From Patulibacter minatonensis DSM 18081 (GTDB lineage: Bacteria; Actinomycetota; Thermoleophilia; Solirubrobacterales; Solirubrobacteraceae), in the NCBI RefSeq assembly GCF_000519325.1, contig NZ_KI912613.1, forward strand, positions 3,153,432-3,217,431: a stretch of DNA of 64,000 bases. Direction: 5' to 3'. Positions within the stretch are counted from its first letter, which is position 1, and every line of letters begins with the position of its first letter. The translations under genes were made by a program, and so were the position numbers. This document shows, in pieces, positions 1 to 7,520 of the stretch. The notes beneath the pieces are model-generated. The model searched no databases. It was not told the DNA's origin and saw only the letters and a list, made by a program, of their open reading frames with translations.

Positions 1-310
1 CACCGTCGACGACGTGCCGGGCGAGGTCCAGCTCGGCGGCGCCGAGGTCCTCACGTACCGCGAGATGATGCTGCGGACGGCCGACGCGCTGGAGCGCCGC
101 CGTCCGCCGATGGTCCCGGTGCCGTTCATGACGCCGCGGCTGTCGTCGCTCTGGGTCAGCCTCTTCGGCGGGGTCGAGTACCCGCTCGTCCGACCGCTGG
201 TCGAGGGCCTCCGCGCGGAGATGATCGTCACCGCCCCGCCGCCGGACGGGGTCAACGACGCACCGCTCGGCTTCGACGCCGCGGTCGCCGAGGCGCTCGC
301 GGACGACTGA
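1..310 (+). CDS. NAD(P)-binding (NmrA/atypical SDR-like) protein, 3' end
   Basis: The gene enters from outside the window; only the last 102 residues or so are present, read in frame from base 2 to the TGA at 308-310. The piece contains GGAEVLTYREMM followed by VPVPFMTPRLSSLWV and RPLVEGLRAEM. This order is typical of the C-terminal part of atypical short-chain dehydrogenase/NmrA-like proteins (YbjT/DUF2867 relatives), where it lies behind the Rossmann domain. The cofactor-binding glycine motif would be upstream and cannot be checked. An internal GTG at 14 could be called as a start but would leave a fragment with no Rossmann fold, so a partial gene is the better reading. Substrate unknown. 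Confidence 0.6.
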   Translation, partial: TVDDVPGEVQLGGAEVLTYREMMLRTADALERRRPPMVPVPFMTPRLSSLWVSLFGGVEYPLVRPLVEGLRAEMIVTAPPPDGVNDAPLGFDAAVAEALADD

Positions 311-361
311 TCGGGCCGCCGGGCGTGCCCTGCGCGTCCGTGGCTGCTTGACTCCATCCCG

Positions 362-1177
362 ATGCCGTTCGTCCCCCTCGTCGCGGTCGTGATGATGTTC
401 ACGACCTGGCTGGCGCTGAAGATCGTCCGGGCCCGGCTGCGGGCGCAGGAGCGGCGGGAGAACATCACGGTCGGCCGGCTCGTCAACCACACGGGTCTCG
501 ACGCCGCCACCGGCGCGGTGTACTCGATCCAGACGGCGTCGATCACGACCCCGACGGAGCGGCTCGACAGCATGTGGTCGACCGAGGACCTCGAGCGCCT
601 CGCGCGGTCCTACTGGCTGTACATGGAGAAGTTCTCGCTCGGCCTGGTGCGGGTGCACTACGACGACCGTGGGCGCTACGTCTGCTTCCTGACCCGGCAC
701 CTGCCGCTCCTGGGCTTCAAGGAGCCGGAGTACGAGTTCGGGGAGACCCTCGGCGTCGTGCGCTGGCCGATCGACCGCGGACTCCTGATCTCGCGCAAGG
801 GGCGGGGGAGGGGCTACCTCGAGATCGAGGTGCACCGGCGCGACGGCGTCGGGACCGACGAGACGCCGCTCAGCCGGGCGTACGTCGAACTCGAGGTCTC
901 CGGCTTCTACCCGACCATGAACTCGGGGCTCGCCTACCTCGTCTACAAGCACACGCAGTCGCGGTACCACGTGCTCCTCGCGTACGGCTTCATGCGCTCG
1001 CTGGCCCGCGCGGACCTGGCGCCGTCGAAGACCGGGCGGTTCGCCCGGGCGGTCGAGGGCGGCGGGGGCGGCGGATCGCCGGAGCCGATGCCGCGGGCGG
1101 GGACGGGACGCGCGCCGACGGACATGACCGAGGACGAGGCGTCCTCGGGCAAGACCCCGCGCGGCGCGGCCGGCTGA
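362..1177 (+). CDS. Membrane-anchored protein of unknown function
   Basis: I do not recognise this 271-residue protein. Residues 1-20 form one hydrophobic N-terminal segment (PLVAVVMMFTTWLALKIV) followed by a basic stretch, so it is probably anchored with the C-terminal part in the cytoplasm. The middle (about 40-220) is compositionally normal and rich in aromatic and charged residues; the last 45 residues are Gly/Pro/Ala-rich and probably disordered. It starts 51 bases after the preceding partial gene on the same strand, so co-transcription is possible. No Shine-Dalgarno precedes the ATG. It converges on glpX with a hairpin at 1240-1261 between them. Confidence 0.55.
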   Translation: MPFVPLVAVVMMFTTWLALKIVRARLRAQERRENITVGRLVNHTGLDAATGAVYSIQTASITTPTERLDSMWSTEDLERLARSYWLYMEKFSLGLVRVHYDDRGRYVCFLTRHLPLLGFKEPEYEFGETLGVVRWPIDRGLLISRKGRGRGYLEIEVHRRDGVGTDETPLSRAYVELEVSGFYPTMNSGLAYLVYKHTQSRYHVLLAYGFMRSLARADLAPSKTGRFARAVEGGGGGGSPEPMPRAGTGRAPTDMTEDEASSGKTPRGAAG

Positions 1178-1239
1178 CCGGCCGGTCCGGGGCCGGCACG
1201 TCCGAGGGTGCGCCGAGCCCGGTCGACGACCGCCGCGAT

Positions 1240-1261
1240 CCGCCCCGGACGCTCGGGGCGG
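1240..1261. terminator. Hairpin between convergent genes
   Basis: Stem CCGCCCCG (1240-1247) pairs with CGGGGCGG (1254-1261) across a six-base loop, between the convergent unknown gene ending at 1177 and glpX ending at 1278. There is no clear T-run, so this is a likely but unproven bidirectional terminator. Confidence 0.45.
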
Positions 1262-1277
1262 GGGCCGCACGGCCTCC

Positions 1278-2267
1278 CTAGGAGATGCCGTAGCCGGGCA
1301 TGTCCGCCAGCTTCAGGCGGCGGTGCCGGGCGTGGACGCGGCGGACGGTGTCCGAGCCGGCGCGCATGACGACGGACTCGGTCGTCGCGCCACCGCGCGG
1401 CGTGCGGCGCACGCCCTGGAGCAGCTCGCCGTCGGTGACGCCGGTGGCGGAGAACATGCACTGGTCGGCGTTGACCAGCGTGTCCTGCGTGAGCTGCTGG
1501 TCGAGGTCGTACCCGCCGGCGACCGCTGCCTGGCGCTCGGCCGCGTTGCGCGGGTAGAGCCGGCCGACGAGGGCGCCGCCGAGGCACTTGATCGCGGCGG
1601 CGGAGATCACGCCCTCCGGCGTGCCGCCGATGCCCCACAGCAGGTCGACGGCGGACTCGTCCATGACGGCGAGCAGCGAGCCCGCGACGTCGCCGTCGGA
1701 GATCAGGCGGACCTTGCCGCCGGCCTCGCGGATGGCCTCGATCTGCTCCTGGTGGCGCGGACGGTCGAGCACGACCGTCAGGACCTCGGAGACGTTCTTC
1801 TTGCGACGCTCGGCGACGAGGCCGATCGTCTCGACGACCGGGCGGTCCAGGTCGAGGAGGTCGGCGATGTCGCGGTCGCCGGCGAGCTTCTCCATGTAGA
1901 CGCACGGGCCCGGGTCGAACATCGACCCGCGGGGGGCGATGGCGATGACGGCGAGCGCGTTGGGCTGCCCCTTGGCGGTCAGCGTCGTGCCCTCGAGCGG
2001 GTCGACGGCGATGTCGACCTGCGGGCCCTCGCCGTTGCCGACCGACTCGCCGTTGTAGAGCATCGGCGCCTCGTCCTTCTCGCCCTCGCCGATGACGACG
2101 ACGCCGTCCATCGCGACGGACTCGAGCACGTGGCGCATGCCGTCGACGGCGGCCTGGTCGGCGGCGATCTTGTCGCCGCGCCCGGCCAGACGGGAGGCCG
2201 CGAGCGCGGCCGCCTCCGTCGTGCGGACGAGCTCCATGGCGAGGGTGCGGTCGGGCGTGGTGGTCAT
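1278..2267 (-). CDS. glpX: Fructose-1,6-bisphosphatase class II (GlpX)
   Basis: A 329-residue protein of the expected GlpX length. It catalyses hydrolysis of fructose 1,6-bisphosphate to fructose 6-phosphate in gluconeogenesis, in the cytoplasm. Seen in sequence: EGEKDEAPML near residue 60 and VDPLEGTTLTAKG near residue 80, the Li-sensitive phosphatase metal/phosphate motifs; LWGIGGTPEGV and the C-terminal GRLYPRN region also match the family. I place the start at the ATG whose protein begins MTTTPDRT, because homologues start near this point; an in-frame GTG at 2336 would add 23 low-complexity residues. Upstream is the RlpA-like gene on the same strand, 158 bases away with a hairpin between them, so glpX is probably its own unit. 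Confidence 0.95.
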   Translation of the reverse strand: MTTTPDRTLAMELVRTTEAAALAASRLAGRGDKIAADQAAVDGMRHVLESVAMDGVVVIGEGEKDEAPMLYNGESVGNGEGPQVDIAVDPLEGTTLTAKGQPNALAVIAIAPRGSMFDPGPCVYMEKLAGDRDIADLLDLDRPVVETIGLVAERRKKNVSEVLTVVLDRPRHQEQIEAIREAGGKVRLISDGDVAGSLLAVMDESAVDLLWGIGGTPEGVISAAAIKCLGGALVGRLYPRNAAERQAAVAGGYDLDQQLTQDTLVNADQCMFSATGVTDGELLQGVRRTPRGGATTESVVMRAGSDTVRRVHARHRRLKLADMPGYGIS

Positions 2268-2390
2268 GCGCTCTTCGTCGTCAGAGGTTGGTGCCCGTCC
2301 AGCTCGTCCCGTCGTCGACGGGGGCCGGACCGGCACGGCGATCCGGGCAGCTTAGGCCGTCACCGGCGGCCGGGGCGGGCCGGGGCGACC

Positions 2391-2406
2391 GGGACCCGCG
2401 GGTCCC
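2391..2406 (-). terminator. Possible terminator after the RlpA-like gene
   Basis: The perfect palindrome GGGACCCGCGGGTCCC lies 20 bases beyond the RlpA-like stop codon and could form a seven-pair stem. It has no T-tract on the transcribed strand, so it may be Rho-dependent or not a terminator at all. Confidence 0.3.
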
Positions 2407-2425
2407 GCCCGCCGACGGGCCCCGC

Positions 2426-3265
2426 TCAGCGCTGCGCGGGGGCGCTCGACGGCGTCTTGACGACCGGGAGGTCGTCGCGCTGCACGAACGAGACCGGGTT
2501 GACCCCGTCGACGCCGATCTGGTCGGCGACGTTCTTCGTCAGGTCGAAGTCGGCGTCGTTCGCGAACGGGCCGCGGTCGATCACCGGGGCGACGACGGTC
2601 TTGCCGCCGCGGCGGATCTCGACCTGGGTGCCGCACGGGAGCGTGCGGTTGGCGACCCCGACGGTGTCGGCCTGGAGCGTGACGCCGCAGGCGGTCTTCT
2701 TCCCGTAGAAGCCGGGGCCGTACCAGGTGGCCTTCGCGCGGCCGAGCACCGCGATGCGGACGCTCGGGGCGTCGGCGTCGGAGGTCGCGCGGGTGCTCGC
2801 CGCGGACGCCGCCTTCGCGTTGGACTCGGGCGCGAGGACCACGCGCAGCTCGTGCACGCGGGTGGCGCTCGTCTTCCACGTGACGGCGAACCGGCCGGTG
2901 GACCGGATCCGCGCGCCGGTGGCGCGCTGCCAGCGACCGGCGGGCGTCTTGCGCTCCACGTTCACGCTGCGGCCGGCCAGGTCGGTCCCGAAGGCGCCGC
3001 TGACGCGCACGGGACGCTTCGGGTCCTTCGTCGGCAGCGCGGACCACGTGCCCGCGCCGGCGAGCTCGGCGGACGCGCGGGTCGGCGTCGGGCCCTCGTC
3101 GGCGGGGGCGGCCGGGGCCGTCGGGGTCGCCGGGGCGGCCGTGGAGGTCGTCGCGGCGTCGAGGCCACCCGTCGGGGTGTCGGCGGCCATCACGGCAGAT
3201 GGGAGTGCGAGCAGCGACACGACGCCTGCGAGGGCGGTGCGCCGCACGGAAAAGGGTGCGATCAC
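2426..3265 (-). CDS. RlpA-like double-psi beta-barrel cell-wall protein
   Basis: A 279-residue secreted protein. Residues 1-27 form a signal peptide ([21 protein letters not shown]). An Ala/Pro/Thr-rich linker follows, then an Ig-like region (about 70-145), then a C-terminal RlpA-like double-psi beta-barrel (about 175-265) with [31 protein letters not shown] and VIDRGPF, the latter carrying the conserved Asp. RlpA proteins cleave or bind denuded glycan strands during division or growth. The start is a GTG. A c-di-AMP riboswitch occupies the 5' leader, so expression is very likely tied to this wall/osmotic second messenger. Catalytic activity is inferred; some relatives only bind peptidoglycan. 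Confidence 0.85.
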   Translation of the reverse strand: MIAPFSVRRTALAGVVSLLALPSAVMAADTPTGGLDAATTSTAAPATPTAPAAPADEGPTPTRASAELAGAGTWSALPTKDPKRPVRVSGAFGTDLAGRSVNVERKTPAGRWQRATGARIRSTGRFAVTWKTSATRVHELRVVLAPESNAKAASAASTRATSDADAPSVRIAVLGRAKATWYGPGFYGKKTACGVTLQADTVGVANRTLPCGTQVEIRRGGKTVVAPVIDRGPFANDADFDLTKNVADQIGVDGVNPVSFVQRDDLPVVKTPSSAPAQR

Positions 3266-3279
3266 GTCATCCAGTTGGT

Positions 3280-3434
3280 TCTCGTTCCGTGCCTACGGGG
3301 TGAGCTGTCGGGCTCGCGCTGAACGAGTGCGCTACGGACCAGAAACCGGTCCGATTCGCCCCGACGAGCGGCCTCTTCAGGCTGCTCGCAGTGGGTCCCC
3401 CGCCGCGGGTCGAACAGGTCGTCCCGCGCTCGGC
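3280..3434 (-). promoter_or_regulatory. c-di-AMP riboswitch (ydaO-yuaA type)
   Basis: On the minus strand the leader of the RlpA-like gene contains, in order, GGGGGACCCAC, GGGGCGAATCGGACC, GTAGCGCA, CGCGAGCCCGACAGCT and CACCCCGTAGGCACGGA. These are the conserved blocks of the ydaO-yuaA riboswitch, in the right order and spacing, and match the better-conserved copy at 39.2 kb. Known members bind c-di-AMP and usually switch expression off when it is bound; in actinomycetes they often precede cell-wall hydrolase genes. Boundaries are approximate. Confidence 0.88.
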
Positions 3435-3441
3435 GTCGCGA

Positions 3442-3447
3442 AGTATG
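3442..3447 (-). promoter_or_regulatory. Putative -10 box of the riboswitch-controlled gene
   Basis: CATACT on the minus strand would place transcription start about 7 bases downstream, at the 5' edge of the c-di-AMP riboswitch. No good -35 is visible. Confidence 0.4.
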
Positions 3448-3535
3448 GCACAGGACGCCGGGGCGTCATAACGCCGTCGGCCGTCCTTCCGGGGAGCGGT
3501 GCGGGGCGGCCGAGGCCGTCCCGCACGCGGCGGCG

Positions 3536-4231
3536 TCAGCTCCGGCCGAGCCGCTTCAGGACGCCGCGGACCAGCTTCTCGCCGGTCTTCGCGGCCTCTC
3601 CGGCGAGCTCCACGCCCTGCTTCGTGGCGCCGCCGACGAGCCCGGCGACGCTGAGCCCGCCGCCGGTGCGGGCGTCGTCCGCGGACTCGGGCGTCGCCCA
3701 TCCCGAGCGCGGTGCGGGGGCGGTGGCGACGGGGGGCGTCGTCTCCTCGTCCGTCGCGGGCGTGCGGCGGGTCCCGCGGGCGGCCGACGTCCCGGACGAC
3801 GCGGTCGCGGGGACGCGCTTCGGCTTGGCGGCGGTGGCCTTGGGCTTGGCCGGGATGGTCTTCGCCGTGGTGGCCTTGGGCTTGGCCGGGGTGGTCTTCG
3901 CCGTGGTGGCCTTGGGCTTGGCCGGGGTGGTCTTCGCCGTGGTGGCCTTGGGCTTGGCCGGGGTGGTCTTCGCCGTGGTGGCCTTGGGCTTGGCCGGGGT
4001 GGTCTTCGCCGTGGTGGCCTTTGGCTTCGCCGTCGTGGTCTTCGCGGAAGCGGCCCGGGGCTTCGCCGGCGCCTTCGCCTTCGACGCGGCAGACCCGGTC
4101 CCGGCCGCACGGGTCTTCGCCGCCGCGGACCGCGGGCCGGCGGTGGCGCTCCCGCTCCCGGCGTCCTCCGCGTCCGCGGCGGTCCGCCGGGTGCTGCGCC
4201 GGCCCGGACGGGTGGAGGGCAGGTTGCCCAT
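3536..4231 (-). CDS. Lys/Ala/Pro-rich repeat protein (histone H1-like composition)
   Basis: A 231-residue very basic protein. Its centre is a run of about six 12-residue units of the type [12 protein letters not shown], flanked by further Ala/Lys/Pro-rich sequence, a composition like histone H1 tails and bacterial H1-like DNA-binding proteins. The last 40 residues are different: Gly/Ala/Val-rich then amphipathic and ending [13 protein letters not shown] choose the ATG at 4231 because GGAGAG lies 8 bases before it; an in-frame ATG at 4279 has no ribosome binding site. It is divergent from the primary sigma factor gene. Nucleoid or polymer (phasin-like) association is possible; function is not established. 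Confidence 0.65.
   Translation of the reverse strand: MGNLPSTRPGRRSTRRTAADAEDAGSGSATAGPRSAAAKTRAAGTGSAASKAKAPAKPRAASAKTTTAKPKATTAKTTPAKPKATTAKTTPAKPKATTAKTTPAKPKATTAKTTPAKPKATTAKTIPAKPKATAAKPKRVPATASSGTSAARGTRRTPATDEETTPPVATAPAPRSGWATPESADDARTGGGLSVAGLVGGATKQGVELAGEAAKTGEKLVRGVLKRLGRS
3832..4050. repeat. 36-bp tandem repeat inside the basic protein gene
   Basis: The unit is 36 bases (12 codons) and is repeated about six times; the central copies are identical or nearly so at DNA level, the outer ones diverge. Because the period is a multiple of three, copy-number change keeps the reading frame. Recent slippage or recombination is the simplest explanation for the identity. Confidence 0.9.
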
Positions 4232-4601
4232 CACGTTCTCTCCGGGTGCCTGCTCGTCGGGGCCGTCCGTGTCCGCCATCGTGCCCGGATGGTGGCGCAT
4301 CGGGCCGTCGGACCGCTCCGCGAGTGCGATACGGCACACGACCGCCCGATCGGGTGCGAATCCGTCTGCAGGGGTGCACCTTTTCGCAGTTGCGGGTGTA
4401 TTGGAGATCGAGGACGCCGCACCCGGTGTCGCTCCCGCGTCGCACGCGGGATGGTGGGTATCGGGCGTGGTAGACTCCCGGAACGCTGTCGGTAGCCTGG
4501 GCCGCTTGCGCCTTTCACCTGATTCGGCCGACGCACTCCTCTTCCTAATGCATTTTCCGTCCCGCCCTCGCCCGGCGGGACGCCGATGGGACGCCTCATA
4601 T
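4232..4601. promoter_or_regulatory. Divergent promoter region, basic protein / rpoD
   Basis: 370 bases without a supported gene. On the plus strand TAGACT at 4471-4476 is a good -10 candidate for the sigma factor gene, giving a leader of about 120 bases; no convincing -35 is seen. In the left half the minus strand must carry the promoter of the basic protein gene but no clear box was found. No known riboswitch pattern was recognised in the leader. Confidence 0.45.
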
Positions 4602-5702
4602 ATGTCTGCAGTCGAACTCCAGGAACTCGAAGAGGTCAAGACGCTGGTCCACCGCGGCCAGACGCTCGGGGTGCTCACCCACGCGGAGGTCAAGAAGGCC
4701 ATCGCTGAGCTCGACTTCGACGACTCCGACGTCGAGGAGCTCAACACCTACCTCGAGAAGATCGAGATCGAGCTCGTCGACGAGATCGATCCCGCGCAGG
4801 CCGACCAGGTCGAGCGCGCCCCCGAGAAGCGCACCCGCAAGAAGCGCGTCGCGACGCCGCTGGACCTGCGGCCCGACATGACGACGGACAGCCTCCAGCT
4901 GTTCCTGAAGGACATCGGCAAGGTCCGCCTCCTGACCGCGGCGGAGGAGGTCGACCTCGCCAAGCGCATCGAGCGCGGCGATCTCGACGCGAAGCAGAAG
5001 ATGGTCGAGTCGAACCTCCGCCTCGTCGTCTCGATCGCGAAGAACTACCGCAACCAGGGCCTGCCGTTCCTCGACCTGATCCAGGAGGGCACGCTGGGCC
5101 TCGTCCGCGCGGCGGAGAAGTTCGACTACCGCAAGGGCTTCAAGTTCTCCACGTACGCCACGTGGTGGATCCGTCAGGCGATCGCCCGCGCCCTGGCCGA
5201 CAAGGCCCGGACGATCCGCATCCCGGTCCACGTCGTCGAGAAGCTCAACAAGATCGGCCGCGCCGAGCGCAAGCTCGTCACGGAGCTCGGTCGCGAGCCC
5301 ACCCCGGAGGAGATCGCCGAGGTCACCGGCATCGACCCCGAGGAGGTCGAGTCGATCAAGCGCTCCGCCCAGGCCCCGGTCTCGCTGGAGAAGCCGGTCG
5401 GTGACGAGGAGGAGTCCGAGTTCGGCCAGTTCATCGCCGACGAGCGTGCGGAGTCCCCGTACGAGCGCGCGGCGGAGATCCTCACGAAGGAGCACCTCCG
5501 CGAGGCCCTCGAGAACCTGAGCTACCGCGAGCGCCGCGTCCTCGAGCTCCGCTACGGGCTCGGCGGCGAGAAGCCGTGCACGCTGGACGAGGTGGGCCAC
5601 CGCTTCAACGTCACGCGCGAGCGGATCCGCCAGATCGAGAACCAGTCGCTGAAGAAGCTGCAGAGCCTCGCGGAGGCCCAGAAGCTGCGGGACGTGGCGT
5701 AG
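4602..5702 (+). CDS. rpoD: Primary RNA polymerase sigma factor (RpoD/SigA family)
   Basis: A 366-residue sigma-70 factor. Domains in order: a short N-terminal acidic/helical part (1-85) in place of a full region 1.1; region 1.2 starting [17 protein letters not shown]; region 2 with [39 protein letters not shown] and the -10 recognition segment [17 protein letters not shown]; region 3 with [11 protein letters not shown]; and region 4 with a helix-turn-helix ending in [16 protein letters not shown]. Intact regions 2.4 and 4.2 mark a group 1 (housekeeping) or close group 2 factor. The start at MSAVELQEL is preferred; an ATG at 4548 is in frame but has no better ribosome site. A strong hairpin follows. 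Confidence 0.95.
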   Translation: MSAVELQELEEVKTLVHRGQTLGVLTHAEVKKAIAELDFDDSDVEELNTYLEKIEIELVDEIDPAQADQVERAPEKRTRKKRVATPLDLRPDMTTDSLQLFLKDIGKVRLLTAAEEVDLAKRIERGDLDAKQKMVESNLRLVVSIAKNYRNQGLPFLDLIQEGTLGLVRAAEKFDYRKGFKFSTYATWWIRQAIARALADKARTIRIPVHVVEKLNKIGRAERKLVTELGREPTPEEIAEVTGIDPEEVESIKRSAQAPVSLEKPVGDEEESEFGQFIADERAESPYERAAEILTKEHLREALENLSYRERRVLELRYGLGGEKPCTLDEVGHRFNVTRERIRQIENQSLKKLQSLAEAQKLRDVA

Positions 5703-5728
5703 CCACGCCGTAGTCGCGACACGTCGAG

Positions 5729-5755
5729 GGGCGCCGAGAGGCGCCCTTCGTCGTT
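5729..5755 (+). terminator. Intrinsic terminator after rpoD
   Basis: GGGCGCC, loop GAGA, GGCGCCC, then TTCGTCGTT. The same GAGA loop and TCGTCGTT tail recur in the terminator after ftsZ. Confidence 0.75.
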
Positions 5756-5828
5756 CCCGGGGTCGGCGAAACGTCCACGACGTCCGTCCGGGCTGGCGGA
5801 CGCCGGCGGGCGCGCCGATCCGGACCCC

Positions 5829-7004
5829 ATGTCCCTCGATCTCCGTGCCTGCCTGACCGCCCTCGTCGCGGGCGGCGGATCCGACCTGCACCTGAAGGTC
5901 GGCCGGCCGCCCCTCGGACGCTTCGACGGGGTCCTGCGCCCGATCCTCCCCGGTCAGGAGCCGGCGACGGCGGAGGACACCGAGGAGGCGCTGCGGCACA
6001 TGCTCAAGGACGAGGAGAGCGCCCGCGTCTTCGCCGAGGAGCACGAGCTCGACCTCGCCCACCACGAGCAGGGCGTCGCCCGGCTCCGCGTCAACGCGTT
6101 CCGGCAGCGCGGCCTGGTCTCCATCGTCTGCCGCGTCGTCCCCGACGCCCCGTCGTCGCTGTCGGACCTCGGGCTCCCGCCCGCGATCGCGGAGCTCGCC
6201 GACGAGGAGCGCGGGCTCGTGCTCGTCACCGGCATCACCGGCTCCGGCAAGTCGACGACCCTCGCCGGGATGATCGATCGGATCAACCGGGCCAAGCCGT
6301 GTCACGTCGTCACGATCGAGGACCCGATCGAGATGCTGCACCAGGACCGCGTCGCGGTCATCAACCAGCGCGAGGTCGGCAGCGACACCGGGTCGTTCGG
6401 CCAGGCGCTGCGCCGCGTCCTGCGCCAGGACCCGGACGTCATCCTCATCGGCGAGCTCCGCGACGAGGAGACCGTCCGCGCCGCGCTGTCGGCCGCCGAA
6501 ACCGGCCACCTCGTCCTCTCGACCGTCCACACGATCGACGCCGCCGAGGCCGTCGGGCGCCTCGTCGGGTTCTTCCCGCCCCACCAGCACACCCAGATCC
6601 GCGAGATGCTCGCCACGACGCTGCAAGGCGTCGTCTCGCAGCGCCTCGTGCCGCTCGCCGAGGGCAAGGGGCGCATGGCGGTCTGCGAGATCCTCCGCGC
6701 CACCGGGCTCGTGAAGGACATCCTCCGCGACGCCGGCCGCACCGGCGAGCTCAACGCCGTGATCGCCGAGGGCGCGCACTACGGGATGCAGACCTTCGAC
6801 CAGGCGCTCTGCCGCTTCGTCCTCGACGGCGTCGTCGACCGGGCCGACGCGATGCGCGCCGCCGCCCGGCCGCACGACCTCGACCTGCTGCTGCGGGCCG
6901 ACGGACGGGCCGGCACCTCGATGGCGGACGTCGCCGACCAGGCCCGCCGCGGCGCCCGCGACACGGGCACCGATCCGCTCGTCCCCGCGCTGCCCGTCGT
7001 CTAG
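5829..7004 (+). CDS. pilT: PilT-type twitching/retraction ATPase
   Basis: A 391-residue secretion ATPase of the PilT/PilU group, which powers type IV pilus retraction at the cytoplasmic face. It begins with the PilT-type N-terminal domain (GGGSDLHLKVGRPP, residues 15-28). It then has Walker A GITGSGKST (135-143), the Asp box ILIGELRDEET, and the His box HLVLSTVHTIDAAEA with AEGKGRMAVCEIL downstream. The last 35 residues are not conserved in appearance. No other pilus genes lie in the window, so the substrate pilus is encoded elsewhere. The start ATG has no Shine-Dalgarno. Confidence 0.9.
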   Translation: MSLDLRACLTALVAGGGSDLHLKVGRPPLGRFDGVLRPILPGQEPATAEDTEEALRHMLKDEESARVFAEEHELDLAHHEQGVARLRVNAFRQRGLVSIVCRVVPDAPSSLSDLGLPPAIAELADEERGLVLVTGITGSGKSTTLAGMIDRINRAKPCHVVTIEDPIEMLHQDRVAVINQREVGSDTGSFGQALRRVLRQDPDVILIGELRDEETVRAALSAAETGHLVLSTVHTIDAAEAVGRLVGFFPPHQHTQIREMLATTLQGVVSQRLVPLAEGKGRMAVCEILRATGLVKDILRDAGRTGELNAVIAEGAHYGMQTFDQALCRFVLDGVVDRADAMRAAARPHDLDLLLRADGRAGTSMADVADQARRGARDTGTDPLVPALPVV

Positions 7005-7047
7005 GGGTCCGCGGGTGCGACGCAGCGGGGCGGGCCGCTTCATTCGG

Positions 7048-7053
7048 TAAAGT
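7048..7053 (+). promoter_or_regulatory. -10 box TAAAGT for a leaderless HxlR mRNA
   Basis: TAAAGT ends six bases before the HxlR ATG, so the transcript probably begins at the start codon itself. No Shine-Dalgarno is present. Confidence 0.5.
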
Positions 7054-7059
7054 GTCGGC

Positions 7060-7428
7060 ATGGCCGTCGATCCCACCTGCCCGGTGTGTCGCACCGCGGA
7101 CATCGTCTGCGGCAAATGGACGCTGCTCCTCGTGCGTGACCTCGCCGAGGGCAACACGCGGTTCTGCGAGCTCGAGCGCTCGCTGACCGGGATCAGCCCC
7201 CGCACCCTCTCGCTCCGCCTGCGCGGGCTCGAGGAGGAGGGCATCGTCGCGCGCCGCACGTACTCCGAGGTGCCGCCGCGCGTCGAGTACGCGCTGACCG
7301 ACAAGGGCCGCGCGCTGCTGCCGATCATCGAGGGCATGCGCGAGTACGGGACCCGGTGGCTCGGCGCCGCCGACGGCTGCGCCGACGACGTCGCCGCGGA
7401 CCCGGCGATCGTCGTCCTCGGCGCCTGA
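7060..7428 (+). CDS. HxlR-family winged-helix regulator
   Basis: A 122-residue DNA-binding protein. It shows the HxlR signature: an N-terminal Cys (PTCPVCRTADIVCGKWTLLLVRDL), the recognition helix segment GISPRTLSLRLRGLEEEGIV, and the wing RRTYSEVPPRVEYALTDKGRAL. Members act as dimers and often sense aldehydes, quinones or oxidants through the N-terminal Cys. It has CPVC near the N-terminus and another Cys in IVCGKW, unusual for carrying three Cys in 15 residues. No divergent partner gene marks its target; the PGRP amidase gene downstream is 92 bases away. Confidence 0.9.
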   Translation: MAVDPTCPVCRTADIVCGKWTLLLVRDLAEGNTRFCELERSLTGISPRTLSLRLRGLEEEGIVARRTYSEVPPRVEYALTDKGRALLPIIEGMREYGTRWLGAADGCADDVAADPAIVVLGA

Positions 7429-7520
7429 CCCCGGCCGGGGACCGCTGGGCCGGACGTTGCACGCCCGGTTCTTCGTCGCCCGACCGGAACTCTTGCGGCA
7501 CTGTGTGGTTTCCACCTCCG

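Noticed and set aside
2268-2336. Longer glpX start at the in-frame GTG at 2336
   Set aside because: The extra 23 residues are low-complexity and absent from the family; the ATG at 2267 gives the normal length.
3832-4050. Regular 36-bp repeats resembling a CRISPR array
   Set aside because: The repeats are contiguous with no unique spacers, keep one reading frame, and code for a Lys/Ala/Pro-rich protein. No cas gene is present.
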